Assembly: GCA_937926195.1 (NCBI GenBank)
Contig: CALEXZ010000029.1
Location: 9,716 to 73,715, forward strand
From: an uncultured Actinomyces sp.
Lineage (GTDB): Bacteria > Actinomycetota > Actinomycetes > Actinomycetales > Actinomycetaceae
Reading direction: 5' to 3'
Length of the DNA stretch: 64,000 nucleotides
In this document: positions 26,302 to 35,462 of the stretch, piece after piece
How the letters are laid out: every line of letters starts with the position of its first letter
Numbering within the stretch: the first letter of the stretch is position 1
Position numbers and translations under genes: made by a program
Notes under the pieces: model-generated
Database searches by the model: none
Told to the model about the DNA's origin: nothing
Seen by the model: only the letters and a program-made list of their open reading frames with translations

Positions 26302-29235
26302 GTGAGCCCGCCGTGCCCGGCGTCACCGCCGCCCACGGCGAAAGCGCGTGACACCACCGGGGCCGTCAGCCAGGGTGACCCCACGACGACAGCACCCACA
26401 ACCGTCTGGAGCGAGACCACCACGGCCGTCGCCTCCGCCGTCGGGACCGACACCGCCTCCGGCCTCACCCCGGAGGAGGCCGCGCGCCGGCTGGCCGCCG
26501 ACGGCCCCAACGAGCTGCCCTCCACACCGCCGGCACCCGCCTGGCTGCGCTTCCTCGCCCAGTTTCGGGACCCGCTCGTCTACCTGCTCATCGCCGCCAT
26601 CATTATCTCGGCGGTCGCCTGGGTGCTGGAGGGGGCCCACGGCGTGCCGGTCGACTCCCTCGTCATCCTGGCGGTCATCACCCTCAACGCCGTGCTCGGC
26701 TTCGTCCAGGAGAACAAGGCGGCCGACGCCGTCGCGGCTCTGTCAGCCATGACGAAGGCGCAGTCGACGGTCCTGCGCGGCGGCAGCCGCGTCCTCGTCC
26801 CCTCCAGCGACCTCGTCGTCGGCGACGTCCTGCTCCTGGGCGAGGGCGACCAGGTCGGTGCGGACGCGCGCCTCGTGCAGTGCGCCGCGCTGCGCGTCAT
26901 CGAGTCCTCCCTCACCGGTGAGGCCGACGCCGTGTCCAAGACCGCGGAGGCCGTCGAGGCGCAGGCGGAGCTCGCCGAGCGCACGAGCATGGTCTACCGC
27001 GGCACCTCGGTCGCCCAGGGCACGGGCCGCGCCGTCGTCACCGCCACGGGCGCGAACACCGAGATGGGCGCCATCGCGCGGATGCTCGACTCGGTGGAGG
27101 AGGAGCCCACCCCCCTGGCGAAGGAGATCGCCCAGATCTCCAAGATGCTCGGCATCATCGTCGTCGTCATCGCGGTGGTCACCGTGGCCACCCTGCTGGC
27201 CCTGGCCGACGACCTCACCAGCCACACCGTCATCGACGCGCTCCTGCTGGGCGTGTCCCTCGCCGTCGCCGCCGTCCCCGAGGGCCTGCCCGCGATCCTG
27301 TCGGTGGTGCTGGCGCTGGGGGTCCAGCGCATGGCCCTGCACCGGGCGGTCGTCAAGAAGCTGACGAGCGTGGAGACCCTCGGCTCCGCCTCGGTCATCT
27401 GCTCGGACAAGACGGGCACGCTCACCCGCTCGGAGATGACCATCCAGGAGGTCGTCACCCTCTCCGGCGACGCCGTCGTCACCGGCATCGGCTACGTGCC
27501 CGAGGGCGAGGTCTCGCCCGACGCCGACCGCGACGGCGCCCCCGACGTCGAGGACCTCACCGGGGACCAGCTCGCCGAGGTCACGGTCGTGCTCTCGGGC
27601 GGTGCCATGGCCTCCGACGCCGAGCTGGCCGACGACGAGGGCGTGTGGTCCGTCATCGGCGACCCCACGGAGGGCGCCTTCCTCGTCGCCGAGCGCAAGC
27701 TCGGCACCGACGGGCGCCGCGAGGGCCGCTTCGAGCGGGTGGGTGAGGTTCCCTTCACCTCCGAGCGCAAGCTCATGAGCGTCATCTACACGGACGCCCA
27801 CCACGAGGGCCGGATGACCATCGTGTCCAAGGGCGCCCCGGACGTCCTGCTTGAGCGCTGCACCCTGGTGCGCCGCGGCGCGGGCGAGGAGGCGCTGGAC
27901 GAGGGGGTGCGCCACCACTTCACGCAGGCCATCGGCGCGATGTCCGGGCGGGCGCTGCGCACCCTGGGTGTCGCCTCGCGCCTGCTGACGGCCGAGGAGA
28001 CGGCGCGCGTCTCCCGGGCACTGGCGGGCGGCGACCCGGACTTCTCCGACCTGGAGCACTCGCTCGTCCTGGCGGGCGTCGTCGGGATCATCGACCCGCC
28101 GCGCCCCGAGGCGGCCGCCGCCGTCGCCGAGGCCCACCGTGCGGGCATCCGCGTCCTCATGATCACCGGCGACCACCCGGCCACGGCGGGGCGCATCGCC
28201 GCGGACCTGGGCATTGCGGAGGCCGGGGCGGGCGTCCTCACCGGCCGTGAGCTCAGCGCCATGGACGACGAGGCCTTGAGCACGGCCGTGGCGCACACGA
28301 ACGTGTACGCGCGTGTCGCGCCCGAGCACAAGATGCGGATCGTGGCCGCCCTCAAGTCCCAGGGGCACACGGTGTCCATGACGGGCGACGGCGTCAACGA
28401 CGCCCCGGCGCTGCGCCAGGCGGACATCGGCGTGGCCATGGGCATCACCGGCACGCAGGTGACGAAGGAGGCCGCGACCATGGTGCTGGCGGACGACAAC
28501 TTCGCCACCATCGTCGCCGCCGTCGCCGAGGGGCGGCGCATCTTCGACAACATCAAGGAGTTCCTGCGCTACCTGCTGAGCTCGAACATGGGTGAGGTCC
28601 TCACGGTCTTCGGGGGCGTCGTGCTCGCCGGGGTCATCGGGCTGAGCGACCACTCGACGTCGGGCGTCGTACTGCCGCTGGTCGCCACCCAGATCCTGTG
28701 GATCAACCTCGTCACCGACTCCGGCCCGGCCCTGGCCATGGGGGTGGACCCCAGCGTGGAGGACGTCATGGGGCGCTCGCCGCGCAAGCCCACGGACCGG
28801 GTCATCGACGCCTCGATGTGGACGGGCGTCATCCTCATCGGCGCCGTCATGGGCCTGGCGACGCTGGGGACCCTCGACATCTTCCTGCCGGGCGGCCTCA
28901 TCGAGATCCCCGGGACTTCCGTGGACGACCTCACGACGGCGCGCACCGCCGCCTTCACCACCCTGGTGCTCGCCCAGCTGTTCAACACGGTCAACTCCCG
29001 CTCGGAGAGCGTGTCCGCCTTCAGCCACCTCTTCGTCAACCGGTGGCTGTGGGGCGCGATCGTGCTGGGTGTGGTGCTCCAGGTGGCGGTGGTGGAGGTG
29101 CCGCTGCTGCAGGCGGCCTTCTCGACGGCGTCCCTGGACCTCACACACTGGGCCGTGTGCCTCGCCATGGGCTCGCTCGTGCTCTGGTTCGACGAGCTGC
29201 GCAAGCTCGTGCGCCGGGCCCGGGCGCGAAGCTGA
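26302..29235 (+). CDS. P-type cation-transporting ATPase (P2, calcium-type)
   Basis: 977-residue membrane pump. Visible: N-terminal cation ATPase domain (LTPEEAARRLAADGPNELP), actuator loop SLTGEADAVSK, PEGLPA in helix 4 (ion-binding), phosphorylation site DKTGTLTRSEM, nucleotide domain with KGAPDVLLERC, hinge TGDGVNDAPALRQADIGVAMG, and a six-helix C-terminal membrane domain. The pattern is that of P2A/P2B calcium or PMR1-like pumps; the ion cannot be fixed from sequence. Start GTG 26302 is the most upstream candidate and is uncertain; the first 50 residues are low complexity. Divergent from the PBP gene. Confidence 0.9.
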   Translation: MSPPCPASPPPTAKARDTTGAVSQGDPTTTAPTTVWSETTTAVASAVGTDTASGLTPEEAARRLAADGPNELPSTPPAPAWLRFLAQFRDPLVYLLIAAIIISAVAWVLEGAHGVPVDSLVILAVITLNAVLGFVQENKAADAVAALSAMTKAQSTVLRGGSRVLVPSSDLVVGDVLLLGEGDQVGADARLVQCAALRVIESSLTGEADAVSKTAEAVEAQAELAERTSMVYRGTSVAQGTGRAVVTATGANTEMGAIARMLDSVEEEPTPLAKEIAQISKMLGIIVVVIAVVTVATLLALADDLTSHTVIDALLLGVSLAVAAVPEGLPAILSVVLALGVQRMALHRAVVKKLTSVETLGSASVICSDKTGTLTRSEMTIQEVVTLSGDAVVTGIGYVPEGEVSPDADRDGAPDVEDLTGDQLAEVTVVLSGGAMASDAELADDEGVWSVIGDPTEGAFLVAERKLGTDGRREGRFERVGEVPFTSERKLMSVIYTDAHHEGRMTIVSKGAPDVLLERCTLVRRGAGEEALDEGVRHHFTQAIGAMSGRALRTLGVASRLLTAEETARVSRALAGGDPDFSDLEHSLVLAGVVGIIDPPRPEAAAAVAEAHRAGIRVLMITGDHPATAGRIAADLGIAEAGAGVLTGRELSAMDDEALSTAVAHTNVYARVAPEHKMRIVAALKSQGHTVSMTGDGVNDAPALRQADIGVAMGITGTQVTKEAATMVLADDNFATIVAAVAEGRRIFDNIKEFLRYLLSSNMGEVLTVFGGVVLAGVIGLSDHSTSGVVLPLVATQILWINLVTDSGPALAMGVDPSVEDVMGRSPRKPTDRVIDASMWTGVILIGAVMGLATLGTLDIFLPGGLIEIPGTSVDDLTTARTAAFTTLVLAQLFNTVNSRSESVSAFSHLFVNRWLWGAIVLGVVLQVAVVEVPLLQAAFSTASLDLTHWAVCLAMGSLVLWFDELRKLVRRARARS

Positions 29236-29378
29236 CAGCCCGGGACTGAGGGTCCGGGCGCACGGGCTGACGGCGGGAAACCGTGAGCCCGTGCTGAGCA
29301 ACCGGGCGCGGGGCTGAGCGGCCGCCTGACGGCGCCACGCTGAGCACCCGGGCCTGAGGACCGGGGCCAAGAGCCCGC

Positions 29379-29412
29379 GGGGTGGGGCGGCCGCGTGCCG
29401 CCCCACCCCTTT
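29379..29412. terminator. Terminator between the P-type ATPase and tipA-like gene
   Basis: Perfect 13-bp stem GGGGTGGGGCGGC (29379-29391) / GCCGCCCCACCCC (29397-29409), 5-base loop, followed by TTT on the + strand. It sits between convergent genes. Confidence 0.8.
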
Positions 29413-29452
29413 GACGTGCGCCGCTCACCGGCGGGCTCCCTCCCCGGCGAAC

Positions 29453-30271
29453 TCACTCCCACTCGGCCGTGGCGGGGTCGACGCCGTGGGCGGCGGCGTT
29501 GGCGTCAATGACCTCCTTGAGCCAGGCGGCCAGGCCGGGCTCCACGGCGTCGTAGTAGGCGGTAAAGCGGGGGTCGGCGACGTAGCCGCGGGCGATGAGC
29601 ACCTGCTTGGAGTAGCTCGTGTCGAACCAGTAGGCGATGCTCGCGCGGTGCTGCTCGGCCAGGGCGTTGGCGCGCTCGCTGCCGGGCTGGACCCCCTCAC
29701 GCATGGCGGAGGCGAGGTCGGCCACGAGCTGGTCCGAGTCCTCCTTGACCTGCCTCCAGTCGGAGGCGTTCATGGTGGCCCGGCGCCTCTCGGACTGGGC
29801 CCACTCGTCGGTGTCGCCCCAACGCTGCTGGGCCTCCTCCTTCCAGTCCTTCCAGGCGGGGTCCCAGTCGCTGCCGAGGATCTCGGCGCGCTGCTCGGGT
29901 GTGGTGCTCATGCGTGTCTCCTTGTCTGTGAGAGCCTCGACTGCGCGGACCATCCGCTGCAACCTGGTGATGCGCTCCAGCAGGAGCACGTGCTGTCGCT
30001 TGAGGTGCTCCAGCGCGCTCGTCCCGGTCTCGTCCAGGAGCTCGCCGATACGGGCGAGCGGCATGCCGGTCTCCCGGTAGACGAGGACCTGCTGGAGGCG
30101 GGCGACGTCGTCGGGCGAGTAGAGCCGGTAGCCGGCCCAGCTGCGGCCCGAGGGGGTGGCGAGCCCGAGCGCGTCCCAGTGGTGCAGGGTGCGCACGGAC
30201 ACCCCGACGAGGCGCGCCGCCTCCCCGACGGTCAGGTCCTCTCCGGCTCCGGGCAGGTCGCGATCATGCAT
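29453..30271 (-). CDS. MerR-family regulator with TipAS-like antibiotic-recognition domain
   Basis: 272-residue TipAL-like activator. The N-terminal MerR helix-turn-helix (LTVGEAARLVGVSVRTLHHWDALGLATPSGRSWAGYRLY) is followed by a dimerisation helix (about 75-120) and a C-terminal TipAS-type all-helical domain (EILGSDWDPAWKDWKEEAQQRWGDTDEWAQSE, HRASIAYWFDTSYSKQVLIARGYVADPRFTAYYD). TipA proteins bind thiopeptides and other drugs and activate efflux or their own gene. An internal ATG near 29910 could give the ligand-binding domain alone, as in Streptomyces. It lies next to an MFS exporter gene in the same orientation. Confidence 0.85.
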   Translation of the reverse strand: MHDRDLPGAGEDLTVGEAARLVGVSVRTLHHWDALGLATPSGRSWAGYRLYSPDDVARLQQVLVYRETGMPLARIGELLDETGTSALEHLKRQHVLLLERITRLQRMVRAVEALTDKETRMSTTPEQRAEILGSDWDPAWKDWKEEAQQRWGDTDEWAQSERRRATMNASDWRQVKEDSDQLVADLASAMREGVQPGSERANALAEQHRASIAYWFDTSYSKQVLIARGYVADPRFTAYYDAVEPGLAAWLKEVIDANAAAHGVDPATAEWE

Positions 30272-30346
30272 ACGCCCAGCATCCCAGTGGTGTCTCACGA
30301 GCACGAGCCTGGGGCCTGACGCCGCGTGAGGGTCAAGCGCCGCCGT

Positions 30347-31660
30347 TCAGCCCGGGCCGGGCAGCCCGGTCACCTCGCGGGGCCGGTCGCCCAGGCGCCG
30401 TACACCGCGCAGGTACCACAGCGCCACGCACCAGACGAAGAGGACGAGAAGCGCTTGGGCGGGCCGGGACCAGCCGACGTCGGGCAGGACCAGCACCGCG
30501 ACCCCGGCGGCCACGCACTCGGCGGTGTTGAACAGGACGTCGTAGATGGAGAAGGCGCGTCCACGGTAGGCGTCGGCCGTGTCCGACTGGACGATCGTGT
30601 CGACGGCGATCTTCGCGCCCTGGACACCGGTGCCGAAGACGAGGATCCCCGCCGTCATCGCCAGCTGGTCGTGGGTGGCGACGAGCACGAGCTGGCCCAG
30701 CGAGCCGCCCACGAGGCACATGACGATCCAGGTCGAGGGGGCGACCTTCTCGTGGGCCAGGGGGGTGAGCACGACGGACAGGCCGTGCCCGGCGATCATC
30801 GCACCCATGAGCGTGCCGAAGAGGGCCAGGCCCCGGTCCGCGTCCCCGGGCGCGGCGAGCAGGTTGCGGGCGGCGAGGATGATGGTGATGAGCTCCATGC
30901 CGTAGACGAAACGGTGCAGCGCCATGGTGGTCAGGGCCAGCGCGGGGGTGGCGCGGAGCCGCAGGTAGCGCACGGCGTCGACCAGCTCGGCGGCGGTGGC
31001 GGCCAGCGCCTGGGCCAGGCCCTCTGAGGCGGGGCGCTCGGGGCCGAGCTCGTCGCGTCCCAGGCGGGTGACGACGAGGGCCGCGAGCGCGTAGAGGAGG
31101 ACCGCGCTGACGAGGCTGGCGGTGTCCTGGGCGGTGCCCGCCGGCAGCAGCAGACGCAGGGCGAAGCCGATGAGGGCGCCGGCCGCCGTCGCCAGCCCGC
31201 CCAGGGTGGGCACGAGGGAGTTGGCGACGAGCAGGCGCTCGTGGTCGATGACCTGCGGCAGCCCGGCGGAGAGCACGGACAGCAGGAAGCGGTTGACGCC
31301 CAGGGCGAGAAGGACGAGCACGTACACGAGGGGCCCGATGCCGACGGCGTGCAGGACCACGGCGGTCATGGCGATGAGACCGGCGCGCAGGAGGTTGCCC
31401 CACAGGAGGGTCTGGCGGCGACGCCACCGGTCGATGAAGGGGCCGGTGAAGGGGCCCACGAGGGAGAAGGGCAGGAGCATGACGACGAGGGCCGAGGCGA
31501 CCCCGGCCGCCGTCGTCATGTTCTGCGGCTGGAAGAAGAAGAGGGTGGCGAGCCCGGCCTGGACCATGCCGTCGCCGGTCTGGGAGACGAGGCGCACGCC
31601 CAGCAGGGTGCGGAAGGCGGGGACCGTGGCCAGGTCCGTGAGGTCGTCGGTCAGCCGCAT
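30347..31660 (-). CDS. MFS transporter (drug-exporter-like)
   Basis: 437-residue major facilitator with twelve hydrophobic helices. Loop 2-3 carries the MFS motif A variant GPFTGPFIDRWRRRQTLLWGN. The second half includes EKVAPSTWIVMCLVGGSLGQL and LVFGTGVQGAKIAVDTIVQSD. It is divergent from a TetR regulator with a 15-base palindrome between them, the standard layout of a repressor and the exporter it controls. The tipA-like gene downstream may be a second regulator. Substrate unknown. Confidence 0.85.
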   Translation of the reverse strand: MRLTDDLTDLATVPAFRTLLGVRLVSQTGDGMVQAGLATLFFFQPQNMTTAAGVASALVVMLLPFSLVGPFTGPFIDRWRRRQTLLWGNLLRAGLIAMTAVVLHAVGIGPLVYVLVLLALGVNRFLLSVLSAGLPQVIDHERLLVANSLVPTLGGLATAAGALIGFALRLLLPAGTAQDTASLVSAVLLYALAALVVTRLGRDELGPERPASEGLAQALAATAAELVDAVRYLRLRATPALALTTMALHRFVYGMELITIILAARNLLAAPGDADRGLALFGTLMGAMIAGHGLSVVLTPLAHEKVAPSTWIVMCLVGGSLGQLVLVATHDQLAMTAGILVFGTGVQGAKIAVDTIVQSDTADAYRGRAFSIYDVLFNTAECVAAGVAVLVLPDVGWSRPAQALLVLFVWCVALWYLRGVRRLGDRPREVTGLPGPG

Positions 31661-31715
31661 GCGCCCAACCTTCTCTCACCGGGGGTGCCGACGGCGTCGC
31701 GCCCGCCAGCGTGTC

Positions 31716-31730
31716 GGGTGCGACGCACCC
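31716..31730. promoter_or_regulatory. Putative TetR operator between MFS and TetR genes
   Basis: Perfect 15-base palindrome GGGTGCGACGCACCC in the 125-base divergent region. Position and symmetry fit the binding site of the neighbouring TetR protein. Confidence 0.5.
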
Positions 31731-31772
31731 TGCGGCGGAGCCCCTGGGCCACGCCGGGTGCGCGGCCACCGA

Positions 31773-31778
31773 TAGGAT
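31773..31778 (+). promoter_or_regulatory. -10 element giving a leaderless TetR mRNA
   Basis: TAGGAT ends 7 bases before the TetR ATG (31786), so transcription should begin at or next to the start codon. No Shine-Dalgarno sequence is visible, consistent with leaderless translation. Confidence 0.45.
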
Positions 31779-31785
31779 CCCCGCC

Positions 31786-32430
31786 ATGAGCGCCACGAGC
31801 ACCAAGCGCGTCCGTCTCACCGCGGAGCAGCGGCGCGAGCAGATCGTCGAGGCGGCCACCGAGCTCGTGGCCCGCAAGGGGTTCAACGGCCTGGCCCTGC
31901 AGGAGGTGGCCGACGCCGTCGGCATCACCCAGGCGGGGCTGCTGCACTACATCGGCACGAAGGAGGGCCTGCTCACCCTCCTGCTGTCCGACCGCTACGA
32001 CCGGCAGGGCACCCCGCAGGACTTCATCGACTCCGGCGCGCCCGCCGCCACGCACCCCGACGGCGTGAGCCTGCCCGCCTACCTGCGCTACCTCGTGGCC
32101 TACAACGAGGCCCGCCCCGCGCTCATGGGCCTGTACATGACGCTGGGGGCCGAGTGCGCCAACGACCCCGAGCACCCCGCCTACCCGCACTTCATCGACC
32201 GTCCCGACGCCGTGTGGGCGTACTACTCGCAGTTCACGTGGCGCCTGCCGCCCCAGGTCGAGGCCGAGGGCGGCTGGGCGAGCATGCGTCCGCTGGTCGA
32301 GCTCGCGATCCAGGCCATGGACGGCGCCCAGACCCGCTTCTTCCGCCGCCCCACGGTGTCCCTGGCCGAGCTGTGGGCGCGGTGGGAGGCCGTGCTCTTC
32401 CCCTTGCCGGTGTGGGACGGCTACCGCTGA
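31786..32430 (+). CDS. TetR/AcrR family transcriptional regulator
   Basis: 214-residue TetR protein. DNA-binding domain at residues about 8-55: RREQIVEAATELVARKGFNGLALQEVADAVGITQAGLLHYIGTKEGLL. The rest is the helical ligand-binding and dimer domain with a C-terminal region of TetR_C type (ARPALMGLYMTLGAECANDPEHPAY). Start ATG 31786 follows a -10 hexamer by 7 bases. It probably represses the divergent MFS gene; the downstream lipoprotein gene is 50 bases away in the same direction and could be co-transcribed. Confidence 0.9.
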   Translation: MSATSTKRVRLTAEQRREQIVEAATELVARKGFNGLALQEVADAVGITQAGLLHYIGTKEGLLTLLLSDRYDRQGTPQDFIDSGAPAATHPDGVSLPAYLRYLVAYNEARPALMGLYMTLGAECANDPEHPAYPHFIDRPDAVWAYYSQFTWRLPPQVEAEGGWASMRPLVELAIQAMDGAQTRFFRRPTVSLAELWARWEAVLFPLPVWDGYR

Positions 32431-32480
32431 GACGCGGGCCGGCCCGCACACCCCGCCGTCCGCCCGTGAGACTCACGCCG

Positions 32481-33947
32481 ATGGTGCGAGCGCGCCTGGT
32501 GACGCGCCCCTCCTGCATCGCCGTGCTCCTCATGCTGGTGCTGGCGCTCGTGCCCGTCACGGCCTGTGTGCCGCGCCACGGGTGGATCGAGATGACACCC
32601 GCCGACGCGCCGGTGTCCAACCCGCTCAAGGGCCTGGTGCCCTACGCTCCCGAGGATCCCGCGAGTGAGCCCGCCTGGCCTGAGGACGCCCCGCCCGTGA
32701 CGATGGAGTGGGTGTCCCTGCCGGTGTCCGACGTCGTGACCGGCCCTGAGACCTACGACTGGACGGTCGTGGAGGAGCGCCTGGACGCCGTCGCCTCCCG
32801 CGGGCACCAGGTGGTGCTGCGCTTCTATCTCGACTTTCCGGGGCGGCCCAGCGCCCTGCCCGGCTATCTTCTCGACCAGGGCGTCATCACCCGCCCGTAC
32901 ACGGTGCACGGCAACGGGGCGGCTGACAGCACCGCCGGTGCCCAGGGCGCTGGCAGCGACGCCACCGGTGTCTCCGTCAGCCCCGACTACGACGACCCGC
33001 GGGTCATGCGGATGCTCACCGGCTTCGTCACCGCCTTCGGTGCCGTCTACGACGGCGACCCGCGTCTGGCGTTCATCACCCAGGGGCTGGTGGGGTTCTG
33101 GGGGGAGGGGCACACCTGGCCCTTCGACGGGCAGGTCTCGGCGGACAACCCGCGGGGCGAGGACTGGATGCCCTCGCCGTCCCACCAGGAGGCGCTGCTG
33201 GAGGCCTGGGACGAGGCCTTCGACATCACCCCCACCCAGGTGCGCTACCCGACGGCGCAGACCATCGCCCACGACGTCGGTTATCACGACGACTCCTTCG
33301 CTTACGCCACCCTGCCCGATGCCGACTGGCACTTCTGGAGCCTCATGAGCGAGCAGGGTCCGGCGGCGACGGAGGCGTGGCGCAGCCGACCCATGGGCGG
33401 CGAGATCTACCCGCCGCTCCAGGCCTGTGTCTTCGCCGAGCCGGGGCGGTGCGCGCAGGACGTGGGACTGGCCGGCCAGGACGTCACCGAGGCGGTCGAG
33501 CTCACGCACGCGACCTGGCTGCTGGCCGAGGAGGTCGTCGACCCGGGGCTTGAGGGCCGGGCCCGCGAGCGCGCCCTGGCCCTCAGCGCGCGGCTGGGCT
33601 ACACCCTCACGGTGCGGCGGTGGCGCTATGACCGGCGCTCCTCGACGCTGAGTGTCGAGGTGGCCAACACCGGCGTGGCCCCTTTCGCCTACGACTGGCA
33701 GATCGAGGTCGTGACGGTGAGCGACGACGGGCACGTGCTGACCAGGACCGGGCTCGACGGTGACCTGCGCTCCCTCCTGCCCGGGGACACTCAGACCTGG
33801 AGCGGGCAGGTGCGTGTCCCCGATGGCGCCACGGTGCTGCTGCGGGTCGTCAACCCTTTGCCGGGCGGGGTGGGGCTGAGCTTCGCCAATGCCGGGCAGG
33901 ACACGGTGCTCGCGGGCTACCTCACCCTGGGTGCTGCGCCCGGCTGA
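32481..33947 (+). CDS. DUF4874/DUF4832 domain lipoprotein
   Basis: 488-residue exported protein from ATG 32481 (GTG 32466 is an alternative). Hydrophobic signal ending in VTAC gives a lipobox with Cys29. The N-terminal part has the DUF4874 TIM-barrel-like pattern (NPLKGLVPY, VTMEWVSLPVSDV, RGHQVVLRFYLDFPG, LAFITQGLVGFWGEGHTWP). The C-terminal part is DUF4832 with a beta-sandwich end (LSVEVANTGVAPFAYDWQIEV). The barrel and the WGEGH loop suggest a glycoside-hydrolase-like fold; activity is not known. Convergent with the GH30-GH42 operon. Confidence 0.82.
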   Translation: MVRARLVTRPSCIAVLLMLVLALVPVTACVPRHGWIEMTPADAPVSNPLKGLVPYAPEDPASEPAWPEDAPPVTMEWVSLPVSDVVTGPETYDWTVVEERLDAVASRGHQVVLRFYLDFPGRPSALPGYLLDQGVITRPYTVHGNGAADSTAGAQGAGSDATGVSVSPDYDDPRVMRMLTGFVTAFGAVYDGDPRLAFITQGLVGFWGEGHTWPFDGQVSADNPRGEDWMPSPSHQEALLEAWDEAFDITPTQVRYPTAQTIAHDVGYHDDSFAYATLPDADWHFWSLMSEQGPAATEAWRSRPMGGEIYPPLQACVFAEPGRCAQDVGLAGQDVTEAVELTHATWLLAEEVVDPGLEGRARERALALSARLGYTLTVRRWRYDRRSSTLSVEVANTGVAPFAYDWQIEVVTVSDDGHVLTRTGLDGDLRSLLPGDTQTWSGQVRVPDGATVLLRVVNPLPGGVGLSFANAGQDTVLAGYLTLGAAPG

Positions 33948-33976
33948 GACCTGTTGGGCCTCGTCTGGGCGCAGGC

Positions 33977-35365
33977 TCAGGCGAGGAGCTCGGCAGGGAC
34001 GGCGAAGGTGGAGAAGGAGTCGGCCGGCAGGGTCGCCTCGATGATCTTGCCCTTGGCGGCGAAGGAGATCGGCATGGGCACCGACATGTCGTTCTGGGCG
34101 GCGATGACGATGCTGCCGTCGGGGTTGACGAAGGACAGGATGTTCTCGTAGCCCGTGTAGGACAGGGTCCTGACGAAGCGCGCACCCGGCTGGACGAAGT
34201 GGGACAAGTGCTTGAACACGTAGTACTCGTGGTTGAACGTGTACTCGTGGGTGGCGGGGTCGACGGTGACAAAGGAGTTCTGACTCCAGCCCCAGCGTGA
34301 GACGCCGCCCGCGTCCAGCGACAGGTTCCAGTAGTCGTAGGCGTTGGCGCCGTTGTTGACGTAGTGGCGCATCATGCCCCAGGCGTAGCGGGCGTAGCGC
34401 CAGTCGTTCCTGCCGTCGCCGCACTCCTGCTCGGACTGGTAGATCCTGAGCTCGGGGTGGGCCCAGTGGATCCTGGCCACCGCGCCCTTGCCGGCCCACT
34501 GGAAGCCGACGCCGCCGATGCGCCCGCCGATCTCCTCGTCCGCCAGCACCTCCTCGACGAGGCGCTCGTCCGCCCGCTCCATGGTGCCGAGGAAGACCTC
34601 GACGCCGCGGGCCTCCATCTGGGGCACGAGGTGGCGCAGGAAGCGGGCCAGGCCCGCCGGGGTCCAGGTGCAGGAGGGGAAGACCTGGTCGGAGTTGAAC
34701 TCGTTCTGCGGCATGACCATGGAGATGGTGATGCCGTGCTCGGCGTAGGCGTCGATGAACTTACCGAAGTAGCGGGCGTAGGCGTCCAGGTGCGCCTCAT
34801 CGAGGATGAAGCCGTCCGTGCCCTCGGGGATGGCGCGCTCGGGGGTGAGGCCGTTGTCGAACCTGGTCTGCTGGGCCATCGGGGAGGGCGCCGCGCAGGC
34901 GTAGTGGTTGTTGGTCTTCATCCACGTGGGCGGGCACCACGGCGAGGCCCACAGCCGCAGGTCCTCTCGTACGGCCTGGGCGGCCTTGATGAAGGGCACG
35001 AGGGTGGTCGCATCGTGCTCGATGGAGAAGTCCGTGAGCTCAAAGTCGTCGGGGGTCTCGTCGTAGGAGTACCAGTCGACGGAGAAGTCGTTGGCGCCCA
35101 CGGGCATGCGGCACACGGAGGCGTTGGCGCCCTCGGGTGAGAAGACCTCTCGCATGATGTCGGTGCGCTCGGCCTCGCTCAGGCGCGACAGCGAGGTCCA
35201 GCCGAGCTCGTTGAAGCAGACGCCGAAGCCCTCGATCTCCTGCAGGGGCGTGTCGGTCTGGAGCAGGGCCTCGGGGAAGACGTCCATGTCGCGGACGGTG
35301 ACGCCCTCGGTCCTCTGCCAGGGGGTGGTCTCGGTGGTGACGATCCAGGTGGGGGTGGCGGTCAT
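33977..35365 (-). CDS. GH30 family glycosidase (glucosylceramidase-like)
   Basis: 462-residue intracellular GH30 enzyme. EGFGVCFNELGW near the start is the GH30 signature. The acid/base Glu222 is in MPQNEFNS and the nucleophile Glu312 in IYQSEQECGDG. The C-terminal beta-domain (about 390-462) completes the fold. ATG 35365 has AGGAG 6 bases upstream; the longer open frame overlaps the GH42 gene. Second gene of an operon with a GH42 beta-galactosidase, 97 bases apart. No signal peptide, so it acts on imported small glycosides. GH30 includes beta-glucosylceramidases, beta-1,6-glucanases and beta-glucosidases; the substrate here is not determined. Confidence 0.88.
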   Translation of the reverse strand: MTATPTWIVTTETTPWQRTEGVTVRDMDVFPEALLQTDTPLQEIEGFGVCFNELGWTSLSRLSEAERTDIMREVFSPEGANASVCRMPVGANDFSVDWYSYDETPDDFELTDFSIEHDATTLVPFIKAAQAVREDLRLWASPWCPPTWMKTNNHYACAAPSPMAQQTRFDNGLTPERAIPEGTDGFILDEAHLDAYARYFGKFIDAYAEHGITISMVMPQNEFNSDQVFPSCTWTPAGLARFLRHLVPQMEARGVEVFLGTMERADERLVEEVLADEEIGGRIGGVGFQWAGKGAVARIHWAHPELRIYQSEQECGDGRNDWRYARYAWGMMRHYVNNGANAYDYWNLSLDAGGVSRWGWSQNSFVTVDPATHEYTFNHEYYVFKHLSHFVQPGARFVRTLSYTGYENILSFVNPDGSIVIAAQNDMSVPMPISFAAKGKIIEATLPADSFSTFAVPAELLA

Positions 35366-35462
35366 GGGTGCTCCTGTGGGTGGTGGCGGTGGGCGGCGTG
35401 GGTGACGGGGTTCCGACGGCGGCGGGAGCCCGGGTGCGGGCGTCCCGTCGCCGTCGGCTCTC

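Noticed and set aside
26743..29406. 887-residue open frame antisense to the P-type ATPase
   Set aside because: His/Arg/Gly-rich shadow of a clearly conserved ATPase; no RBS or family features.
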